Below, piece after piece: positions 7,650 through 15,238 of a stretch of 29,300 bases of DNA. The position numbers and the translations under genes were made by a program. A model generated the notes under the pieces. The model made no database searches. It was not told where the DNA came from and saw only the letters and a list, made by a program, of their open reading frames with translations. The stretch covers positions 1 through 29,300 of the forward strand of contig CAJLFQ010000024.1 of NCBI GenBank assembly GCA_905205975.1, given 5' to 3'. How positions within the stretch are numbered: position 1 is the first letter of the stretch; each line of letters begins with the position of its first letter. Source of the DNA: an uncultured Eubacteriales bacterium. GTDB taxonomy: Bacteria > Bacillota > Clostridia > Oscillospirales > QAMX01.

Positions 7650-8552
7650 TTAGTCCAGCGGAATCCGTTTCGCGTGGACGACATAGCGGATCGTCTTGCC
7701 GGTGTTGGTGCACGTCGAGAGGGTGAGGATCTCGTCGCTGCTGTCAGCGGCCACGCCGGTGCGGTATGCGCTGCGCATTTGGATTTCGCTCAGATAAGCC
7801 GCATAAGCCGCATCGTCTTCAAACGTGAAGGTATAGGTATCGCTGGCCGTCGTCGTCTCGTAGACGGAAAACACCGCATATTTCGCCGTCCCTGCGGGCG
7901 TCATCAGGTAGAGATACGGGTTGGCCTCCAGATACGAGCGTTTCTTATACTTGACAAGCGAGGCGAACATCCGGCCGTTGCCGGCATTGTGGCCGTAAAT
8001 CACCGGGTTGCGCGCAGACAGGTCCGAGCGGTAATCGAGGAAAATGCTGCCCAGGCGGCTCGACTTGCCGTTGTATGTGGTGCGCAGGTATTGATTGTTG
8101 TCTGCGCCTTTGAGGACGGGGTAGTTGATCACCGTGCCGGACTGCCAGATCCATCCGACGATGTCCGGATTCGCACGGTGCAGGGCATCCCAGTTTGGCG
8201 TGAAATCCGGCACAGTCGGCGGCGGCGCCGTTTCCACTGGTTTCGGCGTGGTCGGCACGGTCGCCGGTTCCGTCGCCGGAAGCGTTCCGTCTTCTGAAGC
8301 AGGCGTCGTTTCAACGGTATCCGCCGATGTCGCATTCATGGAAACCGGATCGGGTTCCGTCGGAGCCGTGGTTCCGTCGCTCTGCGGCTGGGTGTCGGTG
8401 TGATAAATCAGGAACTGGTCTGCCGCATCGTCGTAGATGGCTTCATTCTGGCTGTAAAGCCGCCATGCGCTGATCAATCGGAACGCCGAATAGCAGAATA
8501 CGGCGGCGAACAGCACCATGAGGCAGAGGCGGACAGATTTGTGTGCATTCAT
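7650..8552 (-). CDS. Class B sortase, probable partner of the adjacent surface protein
   Basis: This 300-residue transpeptidase is anchored by an N-terminal helix (residues 9-29), followed by a Thr/Pro/Glu-rich linker (about 52-118) and the sortase domain (119-300). The catalytic residues are visible: His188 in IYGHNAGNG, Cys281 in TLSTCTN and Arg289 in RYVVHAKR. FLDYRSD and the TLSTC context are class B features. It should cleave a C-terminal sorting signal and attach the protein to peptidoglycan or a pilus. It lies 91 bases after the gene of an LPXTG-like surface protein on the same strand, so that protein is the obvious substrate. GGAG lies 6 bases before the ATG. The long linker is unusual for class B enzymes. 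Confidence 0.9.
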   Translation of the reverse strand: MNAHKSVRLCLMVLFAAVFCYSAFRLISAWRLYSQNEAIYDDAADQFLIYHTDTQPQSDGTTAPTEPDPVSMNATSADTVETTPASEDGTLPATEPATVPTTPKPVETAPPPTVPDFTPNWDALHRANPDIVGWIWQSGTVINYPVLKGADNNQYLRTTYNGKSSRLGSIFLDYRSDLSARNPVIYGHNAGNGRMFASLVKYKKRSYLEANPYLYLMTPAGTAKYAVFSVYETTTASDTYTFTFEDDAAYAAYLSEIQMRSAYRTGVAADSSDEILTLSTCTNTGKTIRYVVHAKRIPLD

Positions 8553-8582
8553 GTTGAACTCCGATCGTCTGTGTTGAAAATA

Positions 8583-8620
8583 CGGCCGGCAGGGTCTCCT
8601 TCCGGATTGCCTGCCGGCCG
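8583..8620 (-). terminator. Intercistronic hairpin between the surface protein and sortase genes
   Basis: A perfect 11-bp stem (CGGCCGGCAGG at 8583-8593 with 8610-8620) is followed on the minus strand by TATTTTC. The T tract is weak, so partial termination or an mRNA-stabilising role are both possible. It would set less sortase than surface protein from a shared transcript. Confidence 0.5.
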
Positions 8621-8643
8621 CCGTGTACTACGCTTTGCGGGAG

Positions 8644-11600
8644 TTATTTGCTCTTTTTCTTACCGCGGAAGGCCAGAACAATCAGACCCATTGCGGAGAG
8701 AACAGCCAGCGCCGCAAACAGCGGGATGTTGTTTGCATCGCTCGTATCCGGGACATCCGGCTTCGGCGGATCGACCGGTTCGGTCGGTTCCGTCGCGGGT
8801 TCAGTGGTCTCCGGTGCGGTGGTTTCCGGCGGTTCGGTTTCGGTAACCGGCGGTTCCGTCGTGGTCACAGGCGGTTCGGTTGTGGCCGGCGTGTCGCGGA
8901 GCACATAGTAGAGATCCAGCGTATACGTCTTGCCTTCTTCCGTCAGGTTGACGGAAGCGGTGCCGTTGTAATAGGTGTAGGTCGTGCCGTTGTAGACGGT
9001 GTGATCGGCCGGAACGGTCGAAGCGACGTCGCCGATTTTGCCGATGTACGGGCCGTCCGTCACGCTGTTTTCGCTGATGACGTTGCCGTCGGCGTCATAA
9101 TGCGTGTAGTGGTAGACGAACTGATAGAGGCAGATCGGATCCACAGGCGCCGGCGCCGTGCTGCGTTCATAGCGGAGAACCATGACGTAACTGCCGTTTT
9201 CTTCGGCGAGCGTGATTTCTTCCGGCATCGCCGAACGGTAGGTGTAGGTGTTGCCTTTATAGTCCGGCTTCTTGTCGATTTCGACGGCCATGATCCGGGC
9301 GCCGAGCTCGGCTTCCATGAATTCGCGGACTTCGCCGACCTTAGCGAACGGTGCGCCTGCGTTGGAGAAGTAGTATTCGTGGACGACCGTGTAGCTGACG
9401 ATTGTCGGCGGGACCGGTTCTTCGGTGCGTTCATAGCGGATCGTGAAGACGTAACTGCCGTTTTCTTCGGCGAGCGTGATGCTTTCCGGTGCAGCGGACT
9501 GATAGGTATACGTCTTGTCGTTGTAAGTCGGCTGCTGCGTCAGGCTGGAGGCCAGAATGGTCTGACCCAGTTCAGCGGTGAACTGTTCGCGGGTTTCGCC
9601 GGCTTTGACAAACGGCTGGCCGTTTTCAGAGAGGTAGTATTCGTGGACAACCGTGTAGCCGACCATTTTCGGTTCAACCGGCGTCGCGTTGTAGACGACG
9701 TTGATCACCTGGCCTGCTTCGGTCACAACCGTGCTGCTGACGATCTGACCGTCGCCGTAGTGGAGCCGATCGGTGTCAACCGGTTTGAAGAGGTTCTTGT
9801 TCACGCGGTCGGCGACATCCGTACCCGGGAGAACCGGCTGGACATCCGGATCCGTGCCGAGGAAGTTCGCATCAGAGACGGAATCCACATAGTAATTGAC
9901 GATATACGCAATCTGGTCAACCGGGACAAACGTCCATTCACCGGTGATGACAACGTCTTCATCGCCCATAATATGGTCATTCGGTGCATTCCAGCCGGAG
10001 AAGACATACGCGCCGGTCAGGACGCCCTGTTCGTTCCGGACTTCGACCGGGTTATAAACGGTTGCATCGACCGGGTAGGTCTGACCCTTCACATAGTCGT
10101 TGGTGTCGACCGGCAGAGTGTAAACGGCCGTGACCGCTGCATTCGGGGTGCCCCAGTTATAGATGACCTTGTGGGTTTCCACGTTGAGAGATTCAAATTT
10201 CCAGGAGCCGGTGATGACGATGTCATGATCGGCGATGGTGCCGGAAGCAATGTCCCAGCCTTCAAACGTGTAAACGCCGGTTGGGTTGCCGTAGGTATCG
10301 GTGATATAGACCGGGTCGTAGGCCGCCGGGGTCGCGGCAAACGGGGCGCCGATGCGGTAGTTTGCGGAATCGACCGGCAGCAGCACTTCGCCCGGCGTCT
10401 GAGAGCCAGCCGCCCACTGATAGCTGACGTGATAGATCGGGGCGCTGACCTGCGGGATCGGGAAAGCGGCTTTCTTGTCGGCGTTGTAAGAGAGGATCGC
10501 CTGTTTGTTGGCTTCTACCAGGCCGCCGGCATAGGAGTCGCCCAGCGTAATGCGGTAGGTGATCGATTTCTTTTCGTCAATCGTGCCGGGGTTCCAGTTC
10601 AGAACGCCGTTCGAGACGGTTGCGCCTTCGACACCCACGCTGTCGTGATCGACGTGGTCGCCCATCGTATCCGAAACGGCGCCCTCCACGGCGGTCACAA
10701 TCTGGGAAGCGATCGTGGCCAGCAGCGCATCCAGTGCGGCGCCGCTGGCTGTCGTCGAATATTTATCCGCGCCGAAGATATCCTTCATCACGGCGATGTC
10801 GGAGTCGAACGCGATGCCGTAGAGCGTGATGTTCTTCGCGCGGGCGTCTGCGGCGGCTTTCACGGTTGCGGCTTTCGTCGCGCTGTCCATGGAAGAGCCG
10901 TCGCCGTCCGGGCGCGTGCCGTACAGGGTCGGTTCGCCGTCGCTGATGACGGCGATGAAGTTCTGTTCGCCGGCTTTATCGGCGAGCATATTGGTCGCAG
11001 TGACAATGCCCTGCTCCATATTGGTGCCTTCGTTGCTGCCGATGGTGGTCGCTTTGTTAATCGCCTTGTCGATCGCCGGTTTGTTCTCGCCGGAGAGCGC
11101 GGTCAGACCGAGGTAGGTGTGCGACAGCGTGCCGAAGCCGACGACGCCGAAGTTTGCCGTCAGACGCTGATCCAGGAACGCCTGCACCATGGTCTTCGCC
11201 GCGTCGCGTGCAACCTGCGAACGGACCAGATAGCAGGAATCTTCGTACCAATCGCCGTGGGTGTGGGTGTGTTCGTAGCCGACCGGGCATTTATCCGTGT
11301 TGCAGAAAAGATGGAAGCCCTTCCGTGTGCAGCAGGTGTTATGCGAGTGAATATGCTCCACCTTGCCGCAGCCGAGGACGTTGGAATCCTCTGCCATGGA
11401 AGAGGATTCGTCCAGCACCAGAACGATGTTGGCGTTCGGCGCCGGGGCGGTGATGCCGCGGGCTTCGACTTCCAGGGTGATATCGAACGAATACGGATCG
11501 CCGTCGACAGGTTTTGCCGTTTTGGTCAGCCTGACGCCGCCTTCCGGAATCTCTGTCGCATCAGGCAGATAGTTCCCGTCTTTATCATAAATGAAAGAAG

Positions 11601-11736
11601 GCGGGTTGACGATCGCCGGGGTGGCATCATCGCCGTCTGCCGCTGAAACTGCGCCGGTCAGAACCGGTGTCAGCGCCAGCACAAGCGACAGGCAGAAAGC
11701 CAGAACCCGTTTGAACGGTGCAACTTTGTTTTTCAT
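8644..11736 (-). CDS. Sortase-anchored vWA/MucBP-type surface adhesin
   Basis: This 1030-residue precursor has a signal peptide (about 1-32, cleavage near VSAADG). A von Willebrand A domain (about 100-355) has a complete MIDAS: D109-x-S111-x-S113, Thr238 and Asp266. A Cys/His-rich insertion (about 120-170) follows the first MIDAS strand. Two repeat modules of SHIRT or Listeria-Bacteroides type (about 437-515 and 523-604) and four MucBP-like modules (about 610-684, 692-771, 780-858, 870-945) form the stalk, with TYTYxSAxPExITLAEENGS-like repeats. Then come a Thr/Pro/Glu-rich segment (948-994), the sorting motif VPDTSD (995-1000), a hydrophobic helix and KKKSK. GGAAG lies 7 bases before the ATG at 11736; an upstream in-frame ATG at 11769 lacks a ribosome binding site. 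Adhesion to a host or matrix ligand is inferred. Confidence 0.88.
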   Translation of the reverse strand: MKNKVAPFKRVLAFCLSLVLALTPVLTGAVSAADGDDATPAIVNPPSFIYDKDGNYLPDATEIPEGGVRLTKTAKPVDGDPYSFDITLEVEARGITAPAPNANIVLVLDESSSMAEDSNVLGCGKVEHIHSHNTCCTRKGFHLFCNTDKCPVGYEHTHTHGDWYEDSCYLVRSQVARDAAKTMVQAFLDQRLTANFGVVGFGTLSHTYLGLTALSGENKPAIDKAINKATTIGSNEGTNMEQGIVTATNMLADKAGEQNFIAVISDGEPTLYGTRPDGDGSSMDSATKAATVKAAADARAKNITLYGIAFDSDIAVMKDIFGADKYSTTASGAALDALLATIASQIVTAVEGAVSDTMGDHVDHDSVGVEGATVSNGVLNWNPGTIDEKKSITYRITLGDSYAGGLVEANKQAILSYNADKKAAFPIPQVSAPIYHVSYQWAAGSQTPGEVLLPVDSANYRIGAPFAATPAAYDPVYITDTYGNPTGVYTFEGWDIASGTIADHDIVITGSWKFESLNVETHKVIYNWGTPNAAVTAVYTLPVDTNDYVKGQTYPVDATVYNPVEVRNEQGVLTGAYVFSGWNAPNDHIMGDEDVVITGEWTFVPVDQIAYIVNYYVDSVSDANFLGTDPDVQPVLPGTDVADRVNKNLFKPVDTDRLHYGDGQIVSSTVVTEAGQVINVVYNATPVEPKMVGYTVVHEYYLSENGQPFVKAGETREQFTAELGQTILASSLTQQPTYNDKTYTYQSAAPESITLAEENGSYVFTIRYERTEEPVPPTIVSYTVVHEYYFSNAGAPFAKVGEVREFMEAELGARIMAVEIDKKPDYKGNTYTYRSAMPEEITLAEENGSYVMVLRYERSTAPAPVDPICLYQFVYHYTHYDADGNVISENSVTDGPYIGKIGDVASTVPADHTVYNGTTYTYYNGTASVNLTEEGKTYTLDLYYVLRDTPATTEPPVTTTEPPVTETEPPETTAPETTEPATEPTEPVDPPKPDVPDTSDANNIPLFAALAVLSAMGLIVLAFRGKKKSK
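8907..9666 (-). repeat. Tandem MucBP-like repeat-coding segment
   Basis: Consecutive modules of about 80-90 codons repeat within the surface protein. Two neighbouring copies are close at DNA level: the stretch beginning near TGCGTTCATAGCGGA recurs 264 bases apart (9162 and 9426) with a shared TTTTCTTCGGCGAGCGTGAT further in. The copies would allow repeat-number change by recombination. Confidence 0.65.
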
Positions 11737-11867
11737 TGGGAAACTTCCTTTCTTCCTCATTTTTCGCATTCATTTCCGCGCTTTTCGGATGCAATGATCA
11801 GGGTTCAGAAGTGGACTGCGAGACAAAACTGCAAGCAGCCGAAAGCTGCTGACAGAATCCTGTATAT

Positions 11868-11896
11868 ATGATACCACAAGCCAAACGCAAATGCAA
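11868..11896 (-). promoter_or_regulatory. Promoter of the surface protein-sortase operon
   Basis: On the minus strand TTGCAT (11891-11896) and TATCAT (11868-11873) are 17 bp apart, with TGG before the -10 (extended -10). The leader is about 130 bases and contains a small hairpin, AGCAGC and GCTGCT around TTTCG. Confidence 0.7.
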
Positions 11897-11941
11897 GCAC
11901 AAAAAACAGGAAATCTGAAATTTTACAAACAACGCATACAC

Positions 11942-11981
11942 AAAAAAACGCCTCTCCGGGCGGAAGCCGACCGAAGAGGCG
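11942..11981 (-). terminator. Terminator of infC-rpmI-rplT
   Basis: On the minus strand CGCCTCTTCGG pairs with CGGAGAGGCG around a 12-base loop and runs into TTTTTTT (11942-11948). It lies 20 bases after the rplT stop. Confidence 0.88.
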
Positions 11982-12001
11982 CAGGGTTCAAAAATCGCTC
12001 G

Positions 12002-12355
12002 TTACAGAGCAGCCTTTGCCGCTTCGACCAGCTTCGTGAAGGCAGCCGGATCGCTGTGCGCCATTTCGGCGAGCACCTTGCGGTTCAGAGTGATGTTGGC
12101 CTTTTTCAGACCGTTGACAAAGCGGGAGTAGTTGATGTCGTTCATTTTGCAGGCTGCGGAAATACGGGTGATCCACAGGCGGCGGAAATCACGCTTTTTC
12201 AGGCGGCGGCCGACGTAAGCGTATTTCAAAGACTTCATGACGGCCTGGTTCGCCATCTTAAAGTGCTTCGATTTTGCACCCCAGTAGCCCTTTGCGAGGC
12301 GGAGCGTCTTATTTCTTCTCTTGCGCGTCATCATAGCGCCCTTAATTCTTGCCAT
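12002..12355 (-). CDS. rplT: 50S ribosomal protein L20
   Basis: L20 is an early-assembly 23S rRNA-binding protein of the large subunit. The 117-residue sequence starts MARIKGAMMTRKRRNKTL and contains the family block LAKGYWGAKSKHFKMANQAV, then RRDFRRLWI-like KKRDFRRLWITRI. Full length, with AAAGGA ahead of the ATG. It is the last gene of infC-rpmI-rplT. In Firmicutes L20 represses this operon by binding the leader RNA upstream of infC, and a matching leader is present here. Confidence 0.98.
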   Translation of the reverse strand: MARIKGAMMTRKRRNKTLRLAKGYWGAKSKHFKMANQAVMKSLKYAYVGRRLKKRDFRRLWITRISAACKMNDINYSRFVNGLKKANITLNRKVLAEMAHSDPAAFTKLVEAAKAAL

Positions 12356-12388
12356 ATCTGTTCAATCCTTTCAATAACAATCGGGCCC

Positions 12389-12586
12389 TTACGCGTAGGG
12401 GAGCATTTTCTTGATGGCGGGCGCGTTGGACTCGGACGCGTACGCCTGCTGACGCAGCGCTCTCTTTTTCTTTGTGCTCTTATGGGTCAGGATGTGGTTT
12501 CTGAGCGCCTGCTTACGCTTCACTTTACCGTTTTTGGTAAACGAAAACCGTTTTTTCGCGCTGGAACGGGATTTTAACTTGGGCAT
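12389..12586 (-). CDS. rpmI: 50S ribosomal protein L35
   Basis: This 65-residue, strongly basic protein starts MPKLKSRSSAKKRFSFT and contains the LRNHILTHKSTKKKRALR block of L35. AAAGGAG precedes the ATG by 9 bases. It lies 33 bases ahead of rplT and 71 after infC, the standard order. Confidence 0.98.
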   Translation of the reverse strand: MPKLKSRSSAKKRFSFTKNGKVKRKQALRNHILTHKSTKKKRALRQQAYASESNAPAIKKMLPYA

Positions 12587-12626
12587 TGTTGTTGACTCCT
12601 TTCAATATGTCAAGCACAGCCGGAGC

Positions 12627-12650
12627 CGGTGCGCCCGGAACAGGGCACCG
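12627..12650 (-). other. Hairpin in the infC-rpmI spacer
   Basis: CCGGTGCGCCC and GGGCACCG (plus-strand order) form a stem with one bulge around GGAACA, 40 bases before rpmI. There is no T run, so it is not a terminator. A processing or translational control role is possible, since in E. coli L20 acts on RNA ahead of rpmI. Confidence 0.35.
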
Positions 12651-12657
12651 CAGGCCG

Positions 12658-13176
12658 TTATTTGCCGTTTTTGGAAGTGATAATGATGCTCATCTGCCGG
12701 CCTTCGAGCTTCGGCGGTTTTTCAACGGATCCGACTTCTCCGCAGTCTGCGGCGAACTTCTCCAGAAGTGCTGCGCCGAGATCGGTATGCGTCATCTCGC
12801 GGCCGCGGAAACGGATCGAGGCCTTGACCTTGTCGCCGTCGCCCAGAAACTTGAGCGCGCTGCGCAGTTTGAAATCATAGTCATGCGCGCCGATGCCGAC
12901 GGTCAGACGGACTTCGCGGACTTCGACAACGTTCTGGTTTTTCCGTGCTTCGCGCAGCTTTTTGGCCTGCTCGAACTTGAACTTGCCGTAATCCATGATT
13001 TTGCACACGGGCGGAACAGCGGTCGGTGCGATCTTTACAAGGTCGAGACCGGCGTTCTTCGCCGCGGCCTGCGCCACAGCATTGGTGACGACACCCTTTT
13101 GCTCGCCGTTCTCATCGATGAGACGGACGGAAGGGTCGCGGATTTCCGCGTTGATCATATGCTCGTTTTTCGGGAT
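12658..13176 (-). CDS. infC: Translation initiation factor IF-3 with a probable AUC start
   Basis: IF-3 binds the 30S subunit and checks the start codon-initiator tRNA match. The 172-residue product has the N-domain EIRDPSVRLIDENGEQKG, the linker rich in Lys/Glu (FKFEQAKKLREARKNQ) and the C-domain with VREVRLTVGIGAHDYDFKL and KASIRFRGREM. The best start is ATC at 13174-13176: GGAGG (13185-13189) is 8 bases upstream and the resulting N-terminus (IPKNEHMINAEIRD) matches family length. ATG at 13158 has no good ribosome binding site, and TTG at 13191 overlaps the GGAGG. Non-canonical starts on infC are a known autoregulatory device because IF-3 discriminates against them. Confidence 0.93.
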   Translation of the reverse strand: MPKNEHMINAEIRDPSVRLIDENGEQKGVVTNAVAQAAAKNAGLDLVKIAPTAVPPVCKIMDYGKFKFEQAKKLREARKNQNVVEVREVRLTVGIGAHDYDFKLRSALKFLGDGDKVKASIRFRGREMTHTDLGAALLEKFAADCGEVGSVEKPPKLEGRQMSIIITSKNGK

Positions 13177-13413
13177 GGGAAACACCTCCAAGATTTCGGT
13201 TCACGGTGGACGCCGGCATAAAAAAAACCGGCGGGGTAGGCAAACCCCGCCGGTTCCAGCTCAGCCTGTTCGTAAATAGGAGAAAACGATCAGTAAAGCT
13301 TTCAGATCCGGTCGAACGCCAAACGCGCCGACCGGGGAAATGGACCGGAACGACCACCTTCACGCATGGTTCAGGGGTGAGGGCAGGATGCACCTACTTT
13401 GAATTACAAGAGT
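13177..13413 (-). promoter_or_regulatory. Attenuator leader of the infC operon (L20-leader type)
   Basis: About 230 bases of untranslated RNA separate the promoter from infC. Near the 3' end lies an intrinsic terminator 43 bases ahead of the AUC start. Upstream segments include CCGGTC and GACCGG, able to form alternative stems. Size, position and terminator match the L20 leader class that lets excess L20 end transcription early in Firmicutes. I could not verify the consensus by eye. Confidence 0.65.
13219..13254 (-). terminator. Leader attenuator terminator ahead of infC
   Basis: A perfect 10-bp stem (13227-13236 with 13245-13254) with the loop TTTGCCTA is followed on the minus strand by eight T residues (13220-13227). 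It is a very strong terminator placed before an essential operon, so it must be regulated. Confidence 0.9.
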
Positions 13414-13442
13414 AGTATAGCACAATCCCGTGTCCATGTCAA
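13414..13442 (-). promoter_or_regulatory. Promoter of infC-rpmI-rplT
   Basis: On the minus strand TTGACA (13437-13442) and TATACT (13414-13419) are 17 bp apart, with TGC before the -10. It is one of the strongest promoters in the window. Confidence 0.88.
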
Positions 13443-13476
13443 GCGTTTTCCTAATTTTTTCAGATTTTTTCAGCCG

Positions 13477-14949
13477 TTACTGCCGGTCGGAAGGATCCTG
13501 GCGGTAACGCTGCTGCATTCTGGCCTGTTCACGCGCTTTGCGGCGTTTGGCGCGCTTGACTTCCCGCAGGATGAAGAGCGCCGCAATGAAGAGGAGCAGC
13601 AGGCCGACGACGGCGGCGATCAGAATCAGCAGAACGATGAAAAAGCTCTTGAAGAAGCGGCCGATGGACTTGCCGGCGGATTTTCCGCTGCTTGTCGCAA
13701 GCGTTTGCGTAACGGGGTTGCCGCTTTCATCGGTGACGACGGCGCCGTTTTTATCGGTGACGACCGGGTTGGTCTGCGCCGGTTCGGACGTCTGCGTGGG
13801 TTCGACCGTTTCAATCGTGGTTTGCAGCGTGATGCCGGACAGCAGCACGATTTTCTGGGACGGATCGTCCGGGTTCGGCGTGTAGACGATGTCGGCGGTA
13901 TACGGCTGTTCCGTTCCGGCTTCAATCACTTCCGGCACGGCGTTCGGCGAAATGGAAAGGTGCGAAACGTCATAATCGGAGCGGAGCAGGACGGACGGTG
14001 CGTTTTCCAGGCGGAAATGCATTTTGCCGGTGATGAGGCCATCCGTCACGATGGAGGCCGTGACGTTCAGGTCGCCGTCCGGCATCTGCACCGGAACGAA
14101 ATCGGAGAAGCCGTGGTCGAGCAGCTTGGCGGTATCGGCATACAGGTTGGCTTCGCTTTCGGCCTTCATCACGACGGCGATCAGCTGGCGGCCGTCGCGT
14201 TCGGCTGTCGCCATGATGACGAACTGCGACGCGCTGGTGTAGCCGGTCATGCCGCCGATGATGCCTTCATAGTGGTAGTCGCTCTCGCGGAGCATGAGGA
14301 AGCTCGTCTTCATGTTTTTGGCTTCGGTGCGTTTGTTGGTCGGCTGGAGCGCATAGCTGACTTTGCCGAAATACTGCATGAACGAAGCGTTTGCCAGCGC
14401 CGCACGGGTAAAGAGCGCGATGTCGCGCGCGGAGCTGACCTGACCTTCGGCGCTCAGGCCGTTCGGATTGACGAGCACCGTCGTATCGGCGCCGAGCTCA
14501 GCCGCGCGGTTCCGGAGCATCGTCATAAAGCCGTCCAGCGATGTGCCGACCGATTCGGCGACGACGTTGGCAGCGTCATTGGCGGATGTCATCAGCATGG
14601 CATAGAGACAGTCCACTGCGGGTACGAGTTCGCCTGCGGTCAGACCGATGCTTTTGACGCCGGTACCCAGCGGCGTCAGGGCAGACGACGTGACAGACAG
14701 CTTGGCTGTCGGGTCGCTGATGTTTTCCACGGCGACGAGCGCCGTCAAAATTTTGACCAGACCTGCCGGGGGAAGCTGTGCGGTTGAATTCTTTTCATAG
14801 AGGACCTGACCGGTGGCAGCATCCATCAATATATAGTAGTCAGAGCTGATTGACGGCGGTGCGGCGCAAACGGGCGTCCACAGTGAAAAAGCCATCAGCA
14901 CGGCCAGCGCCGTCAGCACGGCTCGCCGGAACAAGCAAGTTTTCTTCAT
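13477..14949 (-). CDS. D-alanyl-D-alanine carboxypeptidase-family (S11) protein, catalytic residues lost
   Basis: This 490-residue exported protein has a signal peptide (1-30), an S11 peptidase-like domain (about 33-275), a further beta-rich domain (to about 370), a Thr/Pro/Gly-rich linker and a C-terminal helix (about 430-460) with a basic tail. Active family members trim the fifth D-Ala of peptidoglycan stems. Alignment by eye is clear (YYILMDAATGQVLYEKN), but the SxxK motif reads P-A-G63-L-V-K66, so glycine replaces the nucleophilic serine. KTG reads M234-T-G. Only S122-A-N124 is kept. The frame is intact over the whole length, which argues for a retained non-enzymatic role such as substrate binding. 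GGAGG lies 7 bases ahead of the ATG. No clear terminator separates it from the infC promoter. Confidence 0.85.
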   Translation of the reverse strand: MKKTCLFRRAVLTALAVLMAFSLWTPVCAAPPSISSDYYILMDAATGQVLYEKNSTAQLPPAGLVKILTALVAVENISDPTAKLSVTSSALTPLGTGVKSIGLTAGELVPAVDCLYAMLMTSANDAANVVAESVGTSLDGFMTMLRNRAAELGADTTVLVNPNGLSAEGQVSSARDIALFTRAALANASFMQYFGKVSYALQPTNKRTEAKNMKTSFLMLRESDYHYEGIIGGMTGYTSASQFVIMATAERDGRQLIAVVMKAESEANLYADTAKLLDHGFSDFVPVQMPDGDLNVTASIVTDGLITGKMHFRLENAPSVLLRSDYDVSHLSISPNAVPEVIEAGTEQPYTADIVYTPNPDDPSQKIVLLSGITLQTTIETVEPTQTSEPAQTNPVVTDKNGAVVTDESGNPVTQTLATSSGKSAGKSIGRFFKSFFIVLLILIAAVVGLLLLFIAALFILREVKRAKRRKAREQARMQQRYRQDPSDRQ

Positions 14950-15022
14950 TTCCCATCCTCCAGTTTCCGTGGTAATGCGCCCTGAAACCGGGCGGCTTCA
15001 GATGCACTCATCTTCTCTCTTA

Positions 15023-15052
15023 TATTTTCCAACAAATTGCGCCGTTTGTCAA
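15023..15052 (-). promoter_or_regulatory. Possible promoter of the S11-family gene
   Basis: A minus-strand TTGACA (15047-15052) is followed after 18 bp by AAAATA (15023-15028) and A/T-rich DNA. The -10 is poor, so the exact box is uncertain. Confidence 0.35.
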
Positions 15053-15145
15053 GTCACAATTGGCGGTTTTCCGAAAAATTTACAGAAGATTCGAGCGGCT
15101 TCCCCTATTTCGGCTTTCACGCTGCAAAAAGGGGCGAAAAAGCAA

Positions 15146-15175
15146 TTGACAAACCACGCCGTTTTGTGGTATCAT
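15146..15175 (+). promoter_or_regulatory. Promoter of the TIM-barrel protein gene
   Basis: TTGACA (15146-15151) and TATCAT (15170-15175) are 18 bp apart, and TGG precedes the -10. The leader of about 60 bases holds A6 and G-rich homopolymer runs (15207-15220). Confidence 0.78.
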
Positions 15176-15238
15176 GCATACGAAATTGATGATGTCCCCC
15201 GGACGCAAAAAACGGGGGGGGAGAGAAGGGGTGTCCTG

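Noticed and set aside
8623..11646. Open frame of about 1000 codons on the plus strand across the surface protein gene
   Set aside because: It is antisense to a gene with signal peptide, vWA motifs and sorting signal. It has no promoter or ribosome binding site, and its composition (Arg, Val, Asp-rich) is the usual mirror of G+C-rich codon use.
13158..13191. ATG 13158 or TTG 13191 as the infC start
   Set aside because: ATG 13158 has no ribosome binding site at proper distance, and TTG 13191 overlaps the GGAGG itself. AUC at 13174-13176 fits spacing and family N-terminus.
15207..15220. Frameshift-prone A6/G-rich run as a programmed slippage site
   Set aside because: It lies in the untranslated leader before the ATG at 15239, so it cannot shift the reading frame of that gene.
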